This document shows, piece by piece, positions 53,171-61,766 of a stretch of 64,000 nucleotides of DNA. Position 1 is the stretch's first letter. The number at the start of each line of letters is the position of its first letter. A program made the translations under genes and the position numbers. Source of the DNA: QHXM01 sp032160165 (GTDB lineage: Bacteria > Acidobacteriota > Blastocatellia > Pyrinomonadales > Pyrinomonadaceae); assembly GCA_032160165.1 (NCBI GenBank), contig JAVHWA010000155.1, positions 4,681 to 68,680 of the forward strand, in the 5' to 3' direction. The notes under the pieces were generated by a model. The model made no database searches. It was given only the letters and a program-made list of their open reading frames with translations, and was not told where the DNA came from.

Positions 53171-54261
53171 CTGGCGATTATGACCCCCTCTTCATCTTTC
53201 ACTTCGGCACGAGGCTTGGCGGGCGCGACCGCCGCCTGACCACGCCGTGAGTAGCGGCGCTGATAATAGTAAGAAGTCTCGTCCAATTGCTCGTCTGTTC
53301 GATTGAGTACGACGCCGAGTATTCGTTCGCGTGGAAGCTGCTCAAGCAGACGGTCCAAAGCTGCATAGCGAGTCTTCCCCGAACGCACGACGACGAGTGC
53401 GCCATCGGCTCGATTGATCAGGACGTTGGCGTCCGTGAAAATTCCCATCGGTGGAGCATCGATGATGATGTAATCGAACATCGTGCGTAGCTCTGATAGG
53501 ACCTGCCCAAAGCGCGGCCCCGAAAGAATCTCGGCCACGTCGTCGCGCGCCGCGCCTCCGGGGAGAAAATGCAGGTTGGCGGGTTGGAGCCGAATGATCG
53601 CTTCTTCCAAAGTCGCATCGCCTGACAGGACCTCCGAAAGTCCAACGGGCGTGTCAATACCCAGGTATTCGCCGGCGCACGGTTGACGCAGGTCGCTGTC
53701 GATCAATAGAGCGCTTATGCCGTCCGTTTGAGCCAGCAGCCACGCGAGATTGAGCGCCGTCAGTGTCTTTCCTTCGGCGACGTTTGAGCTGGTGATCACG
53801 AAAGCCTGCATCTTCTTACGCTCGCCCGCCTGCAATATCCGTGTGCGAAGGCTTCGGTACTGTTCGCAGTAAGCTGAGCGCGGCTGTGTGATCGCCACTA
53901 GATGAGGTTCGACGCGCGTTGCGGAGATGTCCAAAGAGACAAACTCAGCGCGAACGCGCGTCGTCCCAGCAGCGTCCAAAGTTGCCCCAGCAGCACGCGA
54001 AGTCTTCACGCCGGAGAGTGCCGACCCGGTGTGTTCCTCGGTGTGCGCAGTGGACGCTGAATCGTGCGCTGCGTTGCGCGCGAAGAGTGGAGAGCTATCC
54101 CATGGATGTGTCTCGCCATTCTTCGCCGGCGGGACGCCAGCCAGGCCATGCCCGGCGGTCGTACCTTTGCGGCGCGTCGGAGTATCGGTTTTCTTCTTCA
54201 GGTTCGTCCCGGTTTCGCGGGTCGAACTCGCTCGTTTTAATGCGTCGTAAACTCTACCCAT
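53167..54261 (-). CDS. Tyrosine autokinase (BY-kinase, PEP-CTERM locus type)
   Basis: 364 residues. Walker A in ITSSNVAEGKTLTALNLAWLL, Walker A' in SALLIDSDLRQPCAGEYLG and Walker B in FDYIIIDAPPMGIFTDANVL. A tyrosine cluster follows near the C-terminus (ETSYYYQRRYSRR). The first ~95 residues are low-complexity Thr/Ala/Lys-rich and probably flexible. It lacks its own membrane domain; the Wzz-like gene supplies it. Phosphorylation on these Tyr residues usually controls polymer length and export. Confidence 0.92.
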   Translation of the reverse strand: MGRVYDALKRASSTRETGTNLKKKTDTPTRRKGTTAGHGLAGVPPAKNGETHPWDSSPLFARNAAHDSASTAHTEEHTGSALSGVKTSRAAGATLDAAGTTRVRAEFVSLDISATRVEPHLVAITQPRSAYCEQYRSLRTRILQAGERKKMQAFVITSSNVAEGKTLTALNLAWLLAQTDGISALLIDSDLRQPCAGEYLGIDTPVGLSEVLSGDATLEEAIIRLQPANLHFLPGGAARDDVAEILSGPRFGQVLSELRTMFDYIIIDAPPMGIFTDANVLINRADGALVVVRSGKTRYAALDRLLEQLPRERILGVVLNRTDEQLDETSYYYQRRYSRRGQAAVAPAKPRAEVKDEEGVIIAS

Positions 54262-55289
54262 TATCTGTCTCCCATCAGACCCGAACGGCGAAACGCCGCG
54301 CCGACTTCATCGGCGCCGGGCGCGGCCGCACTATTTGAATCTTCACGCGGTGTTGTCGACGAGCCTCCCTCGGCGGATGGCTGGCTTGCGCCGGCGGCCC
54401 ACAGCTCTGCGCGACCAGCGGCGGTGAAAATGCGCGCGGGGGCTTCACGCTCTTCGCCCATTTGCCGACCTCGCTCGCCTCTCGGCAGCATGTCGAAGGT
54501 GTCGGCGACCTCTTCGATAATCGAGCGTCCGATGGTCGATTCGCCTGCCGCGAAGCCGGTCAGCATTGAGTTGTCGCAAAGATTGTTGATCTGCCGTGGA
54601 ATGCCTTCGGAACATCTGAAGATGTAGTCGATGGCGCCCGGCGAGAAGATATCAGTCCGTTCCGCCCCGGCAACCAGCAAGCGAGAAGTTATGTAACGCT
54701 CCGTCTCTTCCACGTTAGGCAGCGCCTTGATCTCGCATCGCAGGGCGACTCGTTGTTTGAGCTGGCGAAGCTCCGCATTATTGAGCACGTCCCGCAGTTC
54801 AGGTTGGCCGGTGAGAATTATCTGCAGCTGCTTGGCGGTGTCTGATTCAAAGTTCGAAAGCAGCCGGATCTCTTCAAGCACGTAAGTGGAAAGTCCCTGA
54901 GCTTCGTCGATGATCAGCACGGTGCGAAGGCCGCGCGCGTGCCGGGACTCCAGTGTGCGTCCGAGCGCGATCAGCAGGTCTGATTTCGATTCCCATTGCT
55001 GGACGTCGAAGAGAGTTGTGATGTGCTGATAAAACTCCGGGACAGTCAATCGCGGATTGAAGACATACGCGACAAGCACTGTTCGATCGAGCCGCTGCAT
55101 CATCCATCGCAGGATTGTTGTTTTGCCGGTCCCCACCTCACCGGTAACGACGATCAAACCTTTGCCGCTTTCTATCCCATAGTGCAGGTTGGCCATCACC
55201 TCGGTGTGCGATGGAGTGAAATAGATGAAGCGCGGATCAGGCGTCAGCGCGAATGGCAACTCTTTTAAACCGTAGAATTCTCTGTACAC
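54261..55289 (-). CDS. ExeA-type AAA ATPase (XrtA locus-associated)
   Basis: 342 residues beginning MYREFYGLKELPFALTPDPRFIYFTPSHTEVM, a common start of the exopolysaccharide-locus ATPase family. Walker A GEVGTGKTTILRWM (~50-63), Walker B VLIIDEAQGLSTYVLEEIRLLSNFE, and sensor regions GQPELRDVL and EGIPRQINNLCDNSMLTGFAAG. The C-terminal ~60 residues are Glu/Ser/Ala-rich. Its stop overlaps the kinase start (TAATG). Role inferred: energising or sensing assembly of the export complex. Confidence 0.9.
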   Translation of the reverse strand: MYREFYGLKELPFALTPDPRFIYFTPSHTEVMANLHYGIESGKGLIVVTGEVGTGKTTILRWMMQRLDRTVLVAYVFNPRLTVPEFYQHITTLFDVQQWESKSDLLIALGRTLESRHARGLRTVLIIDEAQGLSTYVLEEIRLLSNFESDTAKQLQIILTGQPELRDVLNNAELRQLKQRVALRCEIKALPNVEETERYITSRLLVAGAERTDIFSPGAIDYIFRCSEGIPRQINNLCDNSMLTGFAAGESTIGRSIIEEVADTFDMLPRGERGRQMGEEREAPARIFTAAGRAELWAAGASQPSAEGGSSTTPREDSNSAAAPGADEVGAAFRRSGLMGDR

Positions 55290-55392
55290 TTATCGGGTCT
55301 CCGCACGGTCAAGGTCAGAAATTACTGGCCAGAGTGAGCAAAACGATCAGGGCTACAGGTCGAATCCCCCACTCTGATTGATCAATCGTCGG

Positions 55393-57006
55393 CTAAACAA
55401 ACCGATCGAAGAAGTGCGACTTGGTTAGAACGAAAGCAAGCGCTGGGATGCTAATGATGGTGACGACGAATGCCGCCGCCAGATACTGAAGACGACGACG
55501 CGGAATCCTGCGTGCCTCGTCAGGAGTCAAAAGCTCGGGCAGCGCAATCAACACCGGCAAGCCGGTGTAATGCTCGGCGTCGGTAGTCGTCTGAACCGTC
55601 ATCAATCTCGGCACTTCAAATAGAGCAGCCAGAGCCAGCCCCGCGCCCAATCCGGCAAAGATTCCCAGAAGCATCAGCATCATGCGCTTTGGCGCGACCG
55701 GGTTCTCAGGCAAATTTGCGGCGTCGACCACCTGAATCGACTGACCCTGTTGACTCGAGGTGATGTCCGAGATCGTATTGATCTTCTGTTGTTCCTCGCT
55801 CAGCTTGTTGTAGGCTTCCTGCTTCGATTGGTATTCGCGATCAAGAGTATCCAGGCCGACCTGGACGGCGGGGGTCGCGTTGATCCGCCCCTGGATCGAG
55901 CCAATCTGGGAATTGGTGTCGTCCAGCATTTTTTGCTGTCGCGCGATCTCGCCTTTTAGATATTCACTGTTGTATTTAACTTCGTTGAGGCGGGGATCGA
56001 TCTGAGCTTCGTACCGTCTTCGTTTCTCGTCAGCCCGCGCTCGACCGTCATCGAGGGCGGCTTTCATCTTTCCGCGAACGGCATCGATCTCTTCCTGCTT
56101 CTTAATCACGTCAGGGTTTGCCGGCCTGAGAGTGGCCAACATATTTCGCTTCTCGGCTTCGAGTGCGTCTTCCCGCTGCGTGAGCTGAATGTAGTCGGCT
56201 GATTTTTTGGGATCGTTGCCTTCGTCGATGATGTTGTCGATTTCCTGTTGCCGCTGTTTTTGAAGGTCGCCCAGCCGCTGGCTGAGAGTATTCTGCTGGT
56301 CGCGCATTCTCCCGATGTCGGCGATGAGAGACTTCTGATTCTCGTAGAGCCCGGTCAACTGCACACCCAGAGTTTCCGTTCCGGAAGGTAAATTCGGAAG
56401 GTTCTCCTTCATAAAATTGAGCCGTCTTTGCGCTATGTCGTCGAGTTCTCCCTTTAGCTGCGTTCGTTTCGTTTCGAAGAACTCTTTGGTCGCCTGTCCG
56501 GACCTGGAACTGTTTTCGGTCTGCGCATCGATGTACTTGCTCGCCAGTTCGGCAGTCACCAGCTGTGTAACGCGCGGATCTCGCCCGCGAAACTTGATAT
56601 TGAATCCGTTGGTAACATCGTTGCGCGTTGTGTTCAGTTCGACCCGAATGTCTTTGCGCACATAGCCCACGATGTCTTCCATGGTCTCGCCGTGCGCGCG
56701 CTCTTCTTCGTAAATTCTATATTTCTCTACGAGCGGCTGGAGAGAACTGCGGCTGGTGACGACTTGACTGATGGCAGCCAGCTGTCGAGTCAGCATGTCT
56801 TCCGACATGGCGGGCACGACAGCCTGGGGGATGTTCGAAGGCTTAACGACGATTAGTGTCGACGACTCGTATACATTCGGCAGTCGCCGAACTACCCAAA
56901 TGACAGAGGCCGCGATTGCGATGGCGGGAAGGATTATCAGCCATTTGCGTTTCCAAATTATCTTCAGGTACTCGCCAGGAGTTCTCTGGCGGAAATGAAC
57001 ACTCAT
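55393..57006 (-). CDS. Wzz/GumC-type chain-length determinant protein
   Basis: 537 residues from ATG 57006 (AAGGAG eight bases upstream). Two transmembrane helices (about 20-42 and 505-530) flank a long periplasmic coiled-coil-rich region: RTQLKGELDDIAQRRLNFM, LIADIGRMRDQQNTLSQRLGDL, EYQSKQEAYNKLSEEQQKI. The Wzz motif PNVYESSTLIVVKP is at the start and NPVAPKRMMLMLLGIFAGLGAG near the end. It sets polymer length and, with the ATPase and kinase, drives export. Confidence 0.93.
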   Translation of the reverse strand: MSVHFRQRTPGEYLKIIWKRKWLIILPAIAIAASVIWVVRRLPNVYESSTLIVVKPSNIPQAVVPAMSEDMLTRQLAAISQVVTSRSSLQPLVEKYRIYEEERAHGETMEDIVGYVRKDIRVELNTTRNDVTNGFNIKFRGRDPRVTQLVTAELASKYIDAQTENSSRSGQATKEFFETKRTQLKGELDDIAQRRLNFMKENLPNLPSGTETLGVQLTGLYENQKSLIADIGRMRDQQNTLSQRLGDLQKQRQQEIDNIIDEGNDPKKSADYIQLTQREDALEAEKRNMLATLRPANPDVIKKQEEIDAVRGKMKAALDDGRARADEKRRRYEAQIDPRLNEVKYNSEYLKGEIARQQKMLDDTNSQIGSIQGRINATPAVQVGLDTLDREYQSKQEAYNKLSEEQQKINTISDITSSQQGQSIQVVDAANLPENPVAPKRMMLMLLGIFAGLGAGLALAALFEVPRLMTVQTTTDAEHYTGLPVLIALPELLTPDEARRIPRRRLQYLAAAFVVTIISIPALAFVLTKSHFFDRFV

Positions 57007-57117
57007 CGTCGGCACTCCTTATCGTCTAATACTGTTCGCCAGGTTTCTTTTGACCAGGCCCCCCGGGCAACGACGGGACCTGCGCGAAACTTGGTCAATC
57101 TCAATTACTGCATTCAA

Positions 57118-59496
57118 CTACAGAGTCGAAAGGGTCCTGCGCGCTTCCTCTGCGTTCGGGAAGCTCGGTTGCTTCTCTCCCAGTCTGAGAGCTTGTTCGA
57201 GCTCGCGTCGCGCACTGGCCTTGTCGCCTTTGCCTGCGAGCGCCATTCCCAAATGGAAGCGATACGAGGCGCTATCGCCTGCCTTGGCTACGACCTTCTG
57301 TAATTGCTCGACCGCCGAGGCGTGTAAGCCCTTCTTGTAATAGATCCAGCCAAGCGTGTCCGTGAATCCGGGAACATCGGGAAATCTTTGGACCACGCCC
57401 TGTGCTAAGGCTACGGCCTCGTCAAGGTTTCCCTTGCCATAGACCGCATAAGTCCACGCGAGATTGTTGGCGGCGATAACGGCGCCAGGATCTAGCTCGA
57501 CCGCTTTGCGATAGCTGTCGACAGCAGCATCGTGATTTCCGCGACTGTCTTCCAGCATTCCGATCAACGTATAGGTCGAGGCGTCGTCAGGTTTGCGATC
57601 GAGTATCTTACGATACTCCGCGATAGCCCGGTCCTGTTGGTTCGTGTTTACGAAGAGAGCGGCCAGATCGAAATACGCCGCCAGGTAATTAGGATCAAGC
57701 TCAAGCGCCCGTCTTAACTCTTTCTCTGCTCCCTCAACTCCAACTTGTCTGTCCGGCTCGAAGCCGTAAACGTGAGCTTTCAAGTAATGCAAAGCTGGAC
57801 TATTGGGCTGACCTCCCAGCGCCTGATCGACGCGCGCATGTGCCAGGTCCAGTCTCTTCTGCTTCGAGTAGACGTTGTTGATCAGACCATTTAGCGCATC
57901 GAAGTCTGTGCTGTCAATAGCAAGCGCTCTCTCGTAAAGCGCCGAGGCCTCTTCAAGGTTATTTTCGACAAGCGCTACCGTGGCGAGGTTATTGTACGAG
58001 CCGGGGCTGCTGGGCGCAGCGTCACGCGCGGCAGTTAAATCCTCACGCGCCTGTTTGGTTTTTCCGGACTGCAAAAGGGCCATACCACGAACGGTGAACG
58101 TTCTGGCGCGCAGTTCGGCCAACATCTGGGGTGAGGTTTCTGCGTCGGGCGCCGACCTCGACAATCGCTCCATCAATTCGTTTGTTTGGGCCAAGGCGGC
58201 CTTGACGTCCTTGGATGCGAGGGTGATCTGCGCGCTCATCAGCTTCGCCGGCAAATAATCAGGATAGAGCCTCACCAAATCTCCGGCGAAGGCACGGGCC
58301 TGTTCGACCTTCCCTGTGCGGAAGTGCGCGTCGGCCATGTAATACAAGGCCGTTCGTGAGTTGGGCTCCTGCTTGAGGACTTCCTTCAAATCCTCGATGG
58401 CGCCGGCGGCGTCGTTGCTTTGCAGGCGGATACGTGAGCGAAGGAGCAGGGCCTGCATATCGCGCGCGTTGTTCTTCAAGACGGCGGCGACCTGCTCTGT
58501 GGCGCCCGCAACGTCTCCACGCTGAAGCATGATTTCACTTAAGCGATAGCGACTGCGCAGGTAGTCAGGTACTTTCTCGACTATGTCTTTGTAGATAGCG
58601 ACAGCTTCGTCATAACGTCCGATGGACGAATAGAAATCTGCGAGAATCGCGCGACCATCTGGTCGATCCTTCTCCAGATCGGCGAGTGCCTTATATGCCT
58701 CTTCAGCTTTATCAAGCTGCTTATTGACGAGATAGTAGCTGGCCAAAACGAAACGAGCATCGTGACTGGTGGGCTCAACCTCCACTGCGCGACGAAACTC
58801 AGCTTCGGCCTGGTCGCCTCTTCCCGTTTGAACCAGAAACTTCGCATACTCCGAATGGGCAAGCGCTGAATTCCCGTTTATCGAAATGGCCTGATGGAAA
58901 GTCTCTTCAGCTTTCGATTGGTCCTTAACGTTTACGTAATAGCGTGCAAGGCTGAGAATGGATTCGACGCGCGCGGGCTCAAGCTCGATAGCGCGTTTGA
59001 GCTCGGCCAGTGACTCGCTCGTCTTGCCCTGGGCGTACAGGACCGTGGCCATCAGGATATGGCCCTCTATATGGTTCGGATTTTTTTGCAGAACTGCTTT
59101 GGCGAGACGATCGGCTTCTGCGATCATCTCGGGGCTGCGATTGGCTGGCGCCAGGAAGTAGTTGCCGAGCTTAACATGAGCATCGAGCTGGTTCCCATCG
59201 AGCTCGACTGTCCGTCTCAACTCGTCGATCATCTCGGCCCAACGCTGCAAACCTTCAAACGCCCGCGCTAAGCCCCAGTGGGCAGACGCCAGTCGATCAT
59301 CGAGCTGTATCGCGTTGCGAAACTCGATCGAGGCTTCCTGAAATCTCTTGTCTTTGAGAAAGGCTTCGCCGCGTTTGACGTGTTCGGCCTTGGCCGCTTC
59401 GCGGTTCTTACAGCCGGACAACGCGAGCGTGGCCACGAGCAGGGTAATAAGGAAGGCAGTGATGTAGCGTCGTTGGGGGCACTCTTTGTGGTTCAT
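57118..59496 (-). CDS. prsT: PEP-CTERM-system TPR lipoprotein (PrsT-like)
   Basis: 792 residues from ATG 59496. A lipobox, LATLALSGCKNREAAK, makes it an outer-membrane or periplasmic lipoprotein. The rest is about twenty TPR units, e.g. AEMIDELRRTVELDGNQLDAH, IEGHILMATVLYAQGKTSESL, TALYYMADAHFRTGKVEQARAF, SPGSYNNLATVALVENNLEEA, ASTYTLIGMLEDSRGNHDAAV. Proteins of this design are encoded next to exosortases in EPS loci and probably scaffold the export apparatus. It heads the minus-strand block that continues to the sugar transferase. Confidence 0.92.
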   Translation of the reverse strand: MNHKECPQRRYITAFLITLLVATLALSGCKNREAAKAEHVKRGEAFLKDKRFQEASIEFRNAIQLDDRLASAHWGLARAFEGLQRWAEMIDELRRTVELDGNQLDAHVKLGNYFLAPANRSPEMIAEADRLAKAVLQKNPNHIEGHILMATVLYAQGKTSESLAELKRAIELEPARVESILSLARYYVNVKDQSKAEETFHQAISINGNSALAHSEYAKFLVQTGRGDQAEAEFRRAVEVEPTSHDARFVLASYYLVNKQLDKAEEAYKALADLEKDRPDGRAILADFYSSIGRYDEAVAIYKDIVEKVPDYLRSRYRLSEIMLQRGDVAGATEQVAAVLKNNARDMQALLLRSRIRLQSNDAAGAIEDLKEVLKQEPNSRTALYYMADAHFRTGKVEQARAFAGDLVRLYPDYLPAKLMSAQITLASKDVKAALAQTNELMERLSRSAPDAETSPQMLAELRARTFTVRGMALLQSGKTKQAREDLTAARDAAPSSPGSYNNLATVALVENNLEEASALYERALAIDSTDFDALNGLINNVYSKQKRLDLAHARVDQALGGQPNSPALHYLKAHVYGFEPDRQVGVEGAEKELRRALELDPNYLAAYFDLAALFVNTNQQDRAIAEYRKILDRKPDDASTYTLIGMLEDSRGNHDAAVDSYRKAVELDPGAVIAANNLAWTYAVYGKGNLDEAVALAQGVVQRFPDVPGFTDTLGWIYYKKGLHASAVEQLQKVVAKAGDSASYRFHLGMALAGKGDKASARRELEQALRLGEKQPSFPNAEEARRTLSTL

Positions 59497-59585
59497 TTGT
59501 CCTGAAAGCTCCTTGGCGAGTCCTTCTACAATTAAGCTGGGCAAGCGGCCCGTAGAATTGACCTGCGCTTGTTAAGGCCGCGGAA

Positions 59586-59630
59586 GAGACCGTGAGATGG
59601 CGGCGGGCAAAGCCGCCACTTCACAGTCTC
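59586..59630. repeat. Long hairpin in the prsT upstream region
   Basis: GAGACCGTGAGATGGCGGC pairs with the inverse of GCCGCCACTTCACAGTCTC, around the loop GGGCAAA, with one or two mismatches. The wording GGCAAAGCC matches the inner hairpin of the 4972-5096 element. It lies 90 bases upstream of the prsT start. Confidence 0.7.
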
Positions 59631-59702
59631 AACGCGCGAGCACGTTGACTGCGACTGGCATTTCGTATCGTCGCAGGATGTCAAAGGGTCTTACTCGTGT
59701 TA

Positions 59703-59722
59703 TCTGATCTAATTAGATCAGA
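59703..59722. promoter_or_regulatory. Perfect 20-bp palindrome, possible operator of the EPS operon
   Basis: TCTGATCTAATTAGATCAGA is a perfect palindrome in the 356-base gap between epsI and prsT, about 210 bases upstream of the prsT start. It is AT-rich in its centre and looks like a dimeric repressor or activator site. No regulator is assigned. The rest of this gap contains only the hairpin at 59586-59630 and no gene. Confidence 0.6.
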
Positions 59723-59852
59723 GCATAAACACTAAGTTGAAATGACTAATCGAGGCGCTTTCCCAAAAGAATATGACATCTACATAAGCCAGTAATCGCT
59801 CTTTTCTCGCGTATTGCGGCGCAATTCGGCTGCAAGTCGGCCTCCTTCGGCC

Positions 59853-60512
59853 TCAATCGGGAACGAATCCTGGCAATAAAGGAGAGAGCTGAGACGCCAT
59901 GTCCGAGGCGGCTGCCAGTGCCTGCTCCTCCGATTTTCCCACCGGAACCATCACCCGGACCATCGCTCCATCAGAACGCCGTCGGCGGATGCTGTCGATA
60001 ACGGTGTAGATCTTGCCCCAGTATTCACTGGCCAGCTTGCGCCCGCGTCCCTGGTACCAATAGATCAGCAACTGTTTGTCGTCACCGTTCTGAATGATGT
60101 ACCTGTTGGCTTCGAATGCCGTAGAACCATCGGCTGGAGCGATGGTGATCGACGCCGGATCGTTCATCTCCCATCCGGATCCGGGAAGACAGTTAAGCGG
60201 ACTGTGATAGGTCGCACCGCTCCGTTGAGAGGCGTAGTATCCGACATAAACCGAAGCACCAGTGCCGCTCGGGGCCACGTATGTACGCGAGAGATAATCG
60301 TCCGCCCTGAGGACGCTCTCGGTCTGCGCGTCGAATCGCTCGTCCGGCCCTGACTGTCGCCACGAGCCAACCTGCGCCGGCATGTCCTGGAGCATTCGCC
60401 GGGACACCTTCGCTTCACCCGCGCTCTCCCAGACTCGTATCACGCCACCACCGACGAGCAGGAGCGAAAGCATCATAATGAAGCGCGACGACTCTTTAAG
60501 ATTAATTGCCAT
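59853..60512 (-). CDS. epsI: EpsI-family exosortase-associated protein
   Basis: 219 residues with an N-terminal membrane anchor (about 9-27) and the EpsI pattern: AQVGSWRQSGPDERFD, YVGYYASQRSGATYHSPLNCLPGSGWEM, LIYWYQGRGRKLASEYWGKIY. EpsI is fused to or encoded next to exosortases of the XrtA group and works in polysaccharide-linked sorting; its chemistry is not established. It begins 3 bases after the exosortase stop, so the two are co-translated. Confidence 0.92.
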   Translation of the reverse strand: MAINLKESSRFIMMLSLLLVGGGVIRVWESAGEAKVSRRMLQDMPAQVGSWRQSGPDERFDAQTESVLRADDYLSRTYVAPSGTGASVYVGYYASQRSGATYHSPLNCLPGSGWEMNDPASITIAPADGSTAFEANRYIIQNGDDKQLLIYWYQGRGRKLASEYWGKIYTVIDSIRRRRSDGAMVRVMVPVGKSEEQALAAASDMASQLSPLLPGFVPD

Positions 60513-60515
60513 CGA

Positions 60516-61538
60516 TTATTCAGCTCCCTCCGCCGGAATAACGTTAAGCGGTGAGCTGCCCGCTGTTGTCGCCGCTTTGGTGTCGGGCTTTGCGGCGATC
60601 TTTGATGAAGCATGTCCTCCGCCCTTACCGCCACGACCTCGCCTTCCCAGACGGTCGAGCAACCAGCCGACCGCGAACAGCAAAAGAAAGGCGACGATGT
60701 AAATCACCCAGCCGGAGAAAGAATGGAAGAAGCCATCAGCGACCTCAGTCCCGTAATAATGAGCCAGGATCCCTGTACCGCTTACACGCAGCGCGTTGGT
60801 GAGGATCGCGATGGGAATTGCCGAGCCGACGAGAATGACAGATCTCCAGAAGCCGAAGCTTTTCACTCGCTTCAAGAACCCGCCTCGATCGTCGTCGCCT
60901 CGCGGACGAGTGAAGTATGCGAAGACGACCGCCAGAGTGACGAGGGTCATCAGTGAGCGAATGCCGCTGCACGCCTCGACCACCTCCAATTTTTTTGACT
61001 CACGCGCGCCGCGCGGCATCAACTCGATGACGTTGCCCAGGCGCAAGACCGGAATGTCGAAGAGGCGCATAGCCCAAACCGCACACTTCGAAGCAAAGAG
61101 TTGAAGCGGAAACGCGATCTTATTGAACAGGATGGCAGGAATCGGTATGGCGAGAAACAGTAAGCCGAGGGGAACGAGCAGCAATCGCAGGAGTCGGAGT
61201 CCCCAGAAGTATATGACGATGCCGGCGAGCATGATCAGCAACGAGAGACGCTGAACGTAGAGCTCAGCGCCAGCGGCACCGACCCACAAGCTCATCAGCG
61301 CGAAGACGACTATGGCTCCGCCCCAAACGACAGACCCACGAGTCCTTACACTGGCCAAACGATCGCGTTCGACCCAAATGATGTAAGCGATAACTATCGG
61401 GATCAGAAGGCCGTGAGAATAGTTCTCGTCCGTCCACCATTCGTATCCGAGCTTCAGCAGGACGCTGAAGTAAACGAATGCGACAGCAGCTGCAATTGAC
61501 AGCGGTTTCCAGGGATTGCGGGGGATAGAGACACTCAT
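60516..61538 (-). CDS. Exosortase
   Basis: 340 residues, eight or so transmembrane segments. The catalytic triad is in place: Cys190 in VVEACSGIRSLMTL, Arg251 in NALRVSGTGILAHYYG and His272 in FFHSFSGWVIYIVAF. It cleaves and transfers PEP-CTERM proteins at the membrane. Seen early: DENYSHGLLIPIVIAYIIW, the exosortase N-terminal motif. The C-terminal ~50 residues are Gly/Lys-rich and extend beyond the family's core. It is the first gene of the EPS region on the minus strand; a partial secreted-protein gene lies upstream. Confidence 0.95.
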   Translation of the reverse strand: MSVSIPRNPWKPLSIAAAVAFVYFSVLLKLGYEWWTDENYSHGLLIPIVIAYIIWVERDRLASVRTRGSVVWGGAIVVFALMSLWVGAAGAELYVQRLSLLIMLAGIVIYFWGLRLLRLLLVPLGLLFLAIPIPAILFNKIAFPLQLFASKCAVWAMRLFDIPVLRLGNVIELMPRGARESKKLEVVEACSGIRSLMTLVTLAVVFAYFTRPRGDDDRGGFLKRVKSFGFWRSVILVGSAIPIAILTNALRVSGTGILAHYYGTEVADGFFHSFSGWVIYIVAFLLLFAVGWLLDRLGRRGRGGKGGGHASSKIAAKPDTKAATTAGSSPLNVIPAEGAE

Positions 61539-61604
61539 CAGGGTATTTGGGCGGCTGGGCAGCTTCGTTTCAAGAGGGGCAATCTCCGAAACGGAACTAC
61601 GCGT

Positions 61605-61650
61605 AAAGCTAGAAGCGACGCAGAGGAAAACCTGTGCGTCACTTTAGCTT
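61605..61650 (-). terminator. Stem-loop between the beta-helix gene and exosortase gene
   Basis: GACGCAGAGG (61617-61626) pairs 9 of 10 with GACGCACAGG read on the other strand (61631-61640), extended by AAGCT/AGCTT pairs outside. It lies 117 bases after the beta-helix gene stop, upstream of the exosortase start. It may terminate the former transcript. Confidence 0.5.
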
Positions 61651-61766
61651 AGCCTATATGTGGGTCAGGGAACAATCAAAAAGTTTACTTCCGTGGCCGG
61701 GGCTAACGAAGACAACGTCTAGCGCCAATAGGGACGTTTAAAAAATCCGAAGGCAAAATCCCCAGA

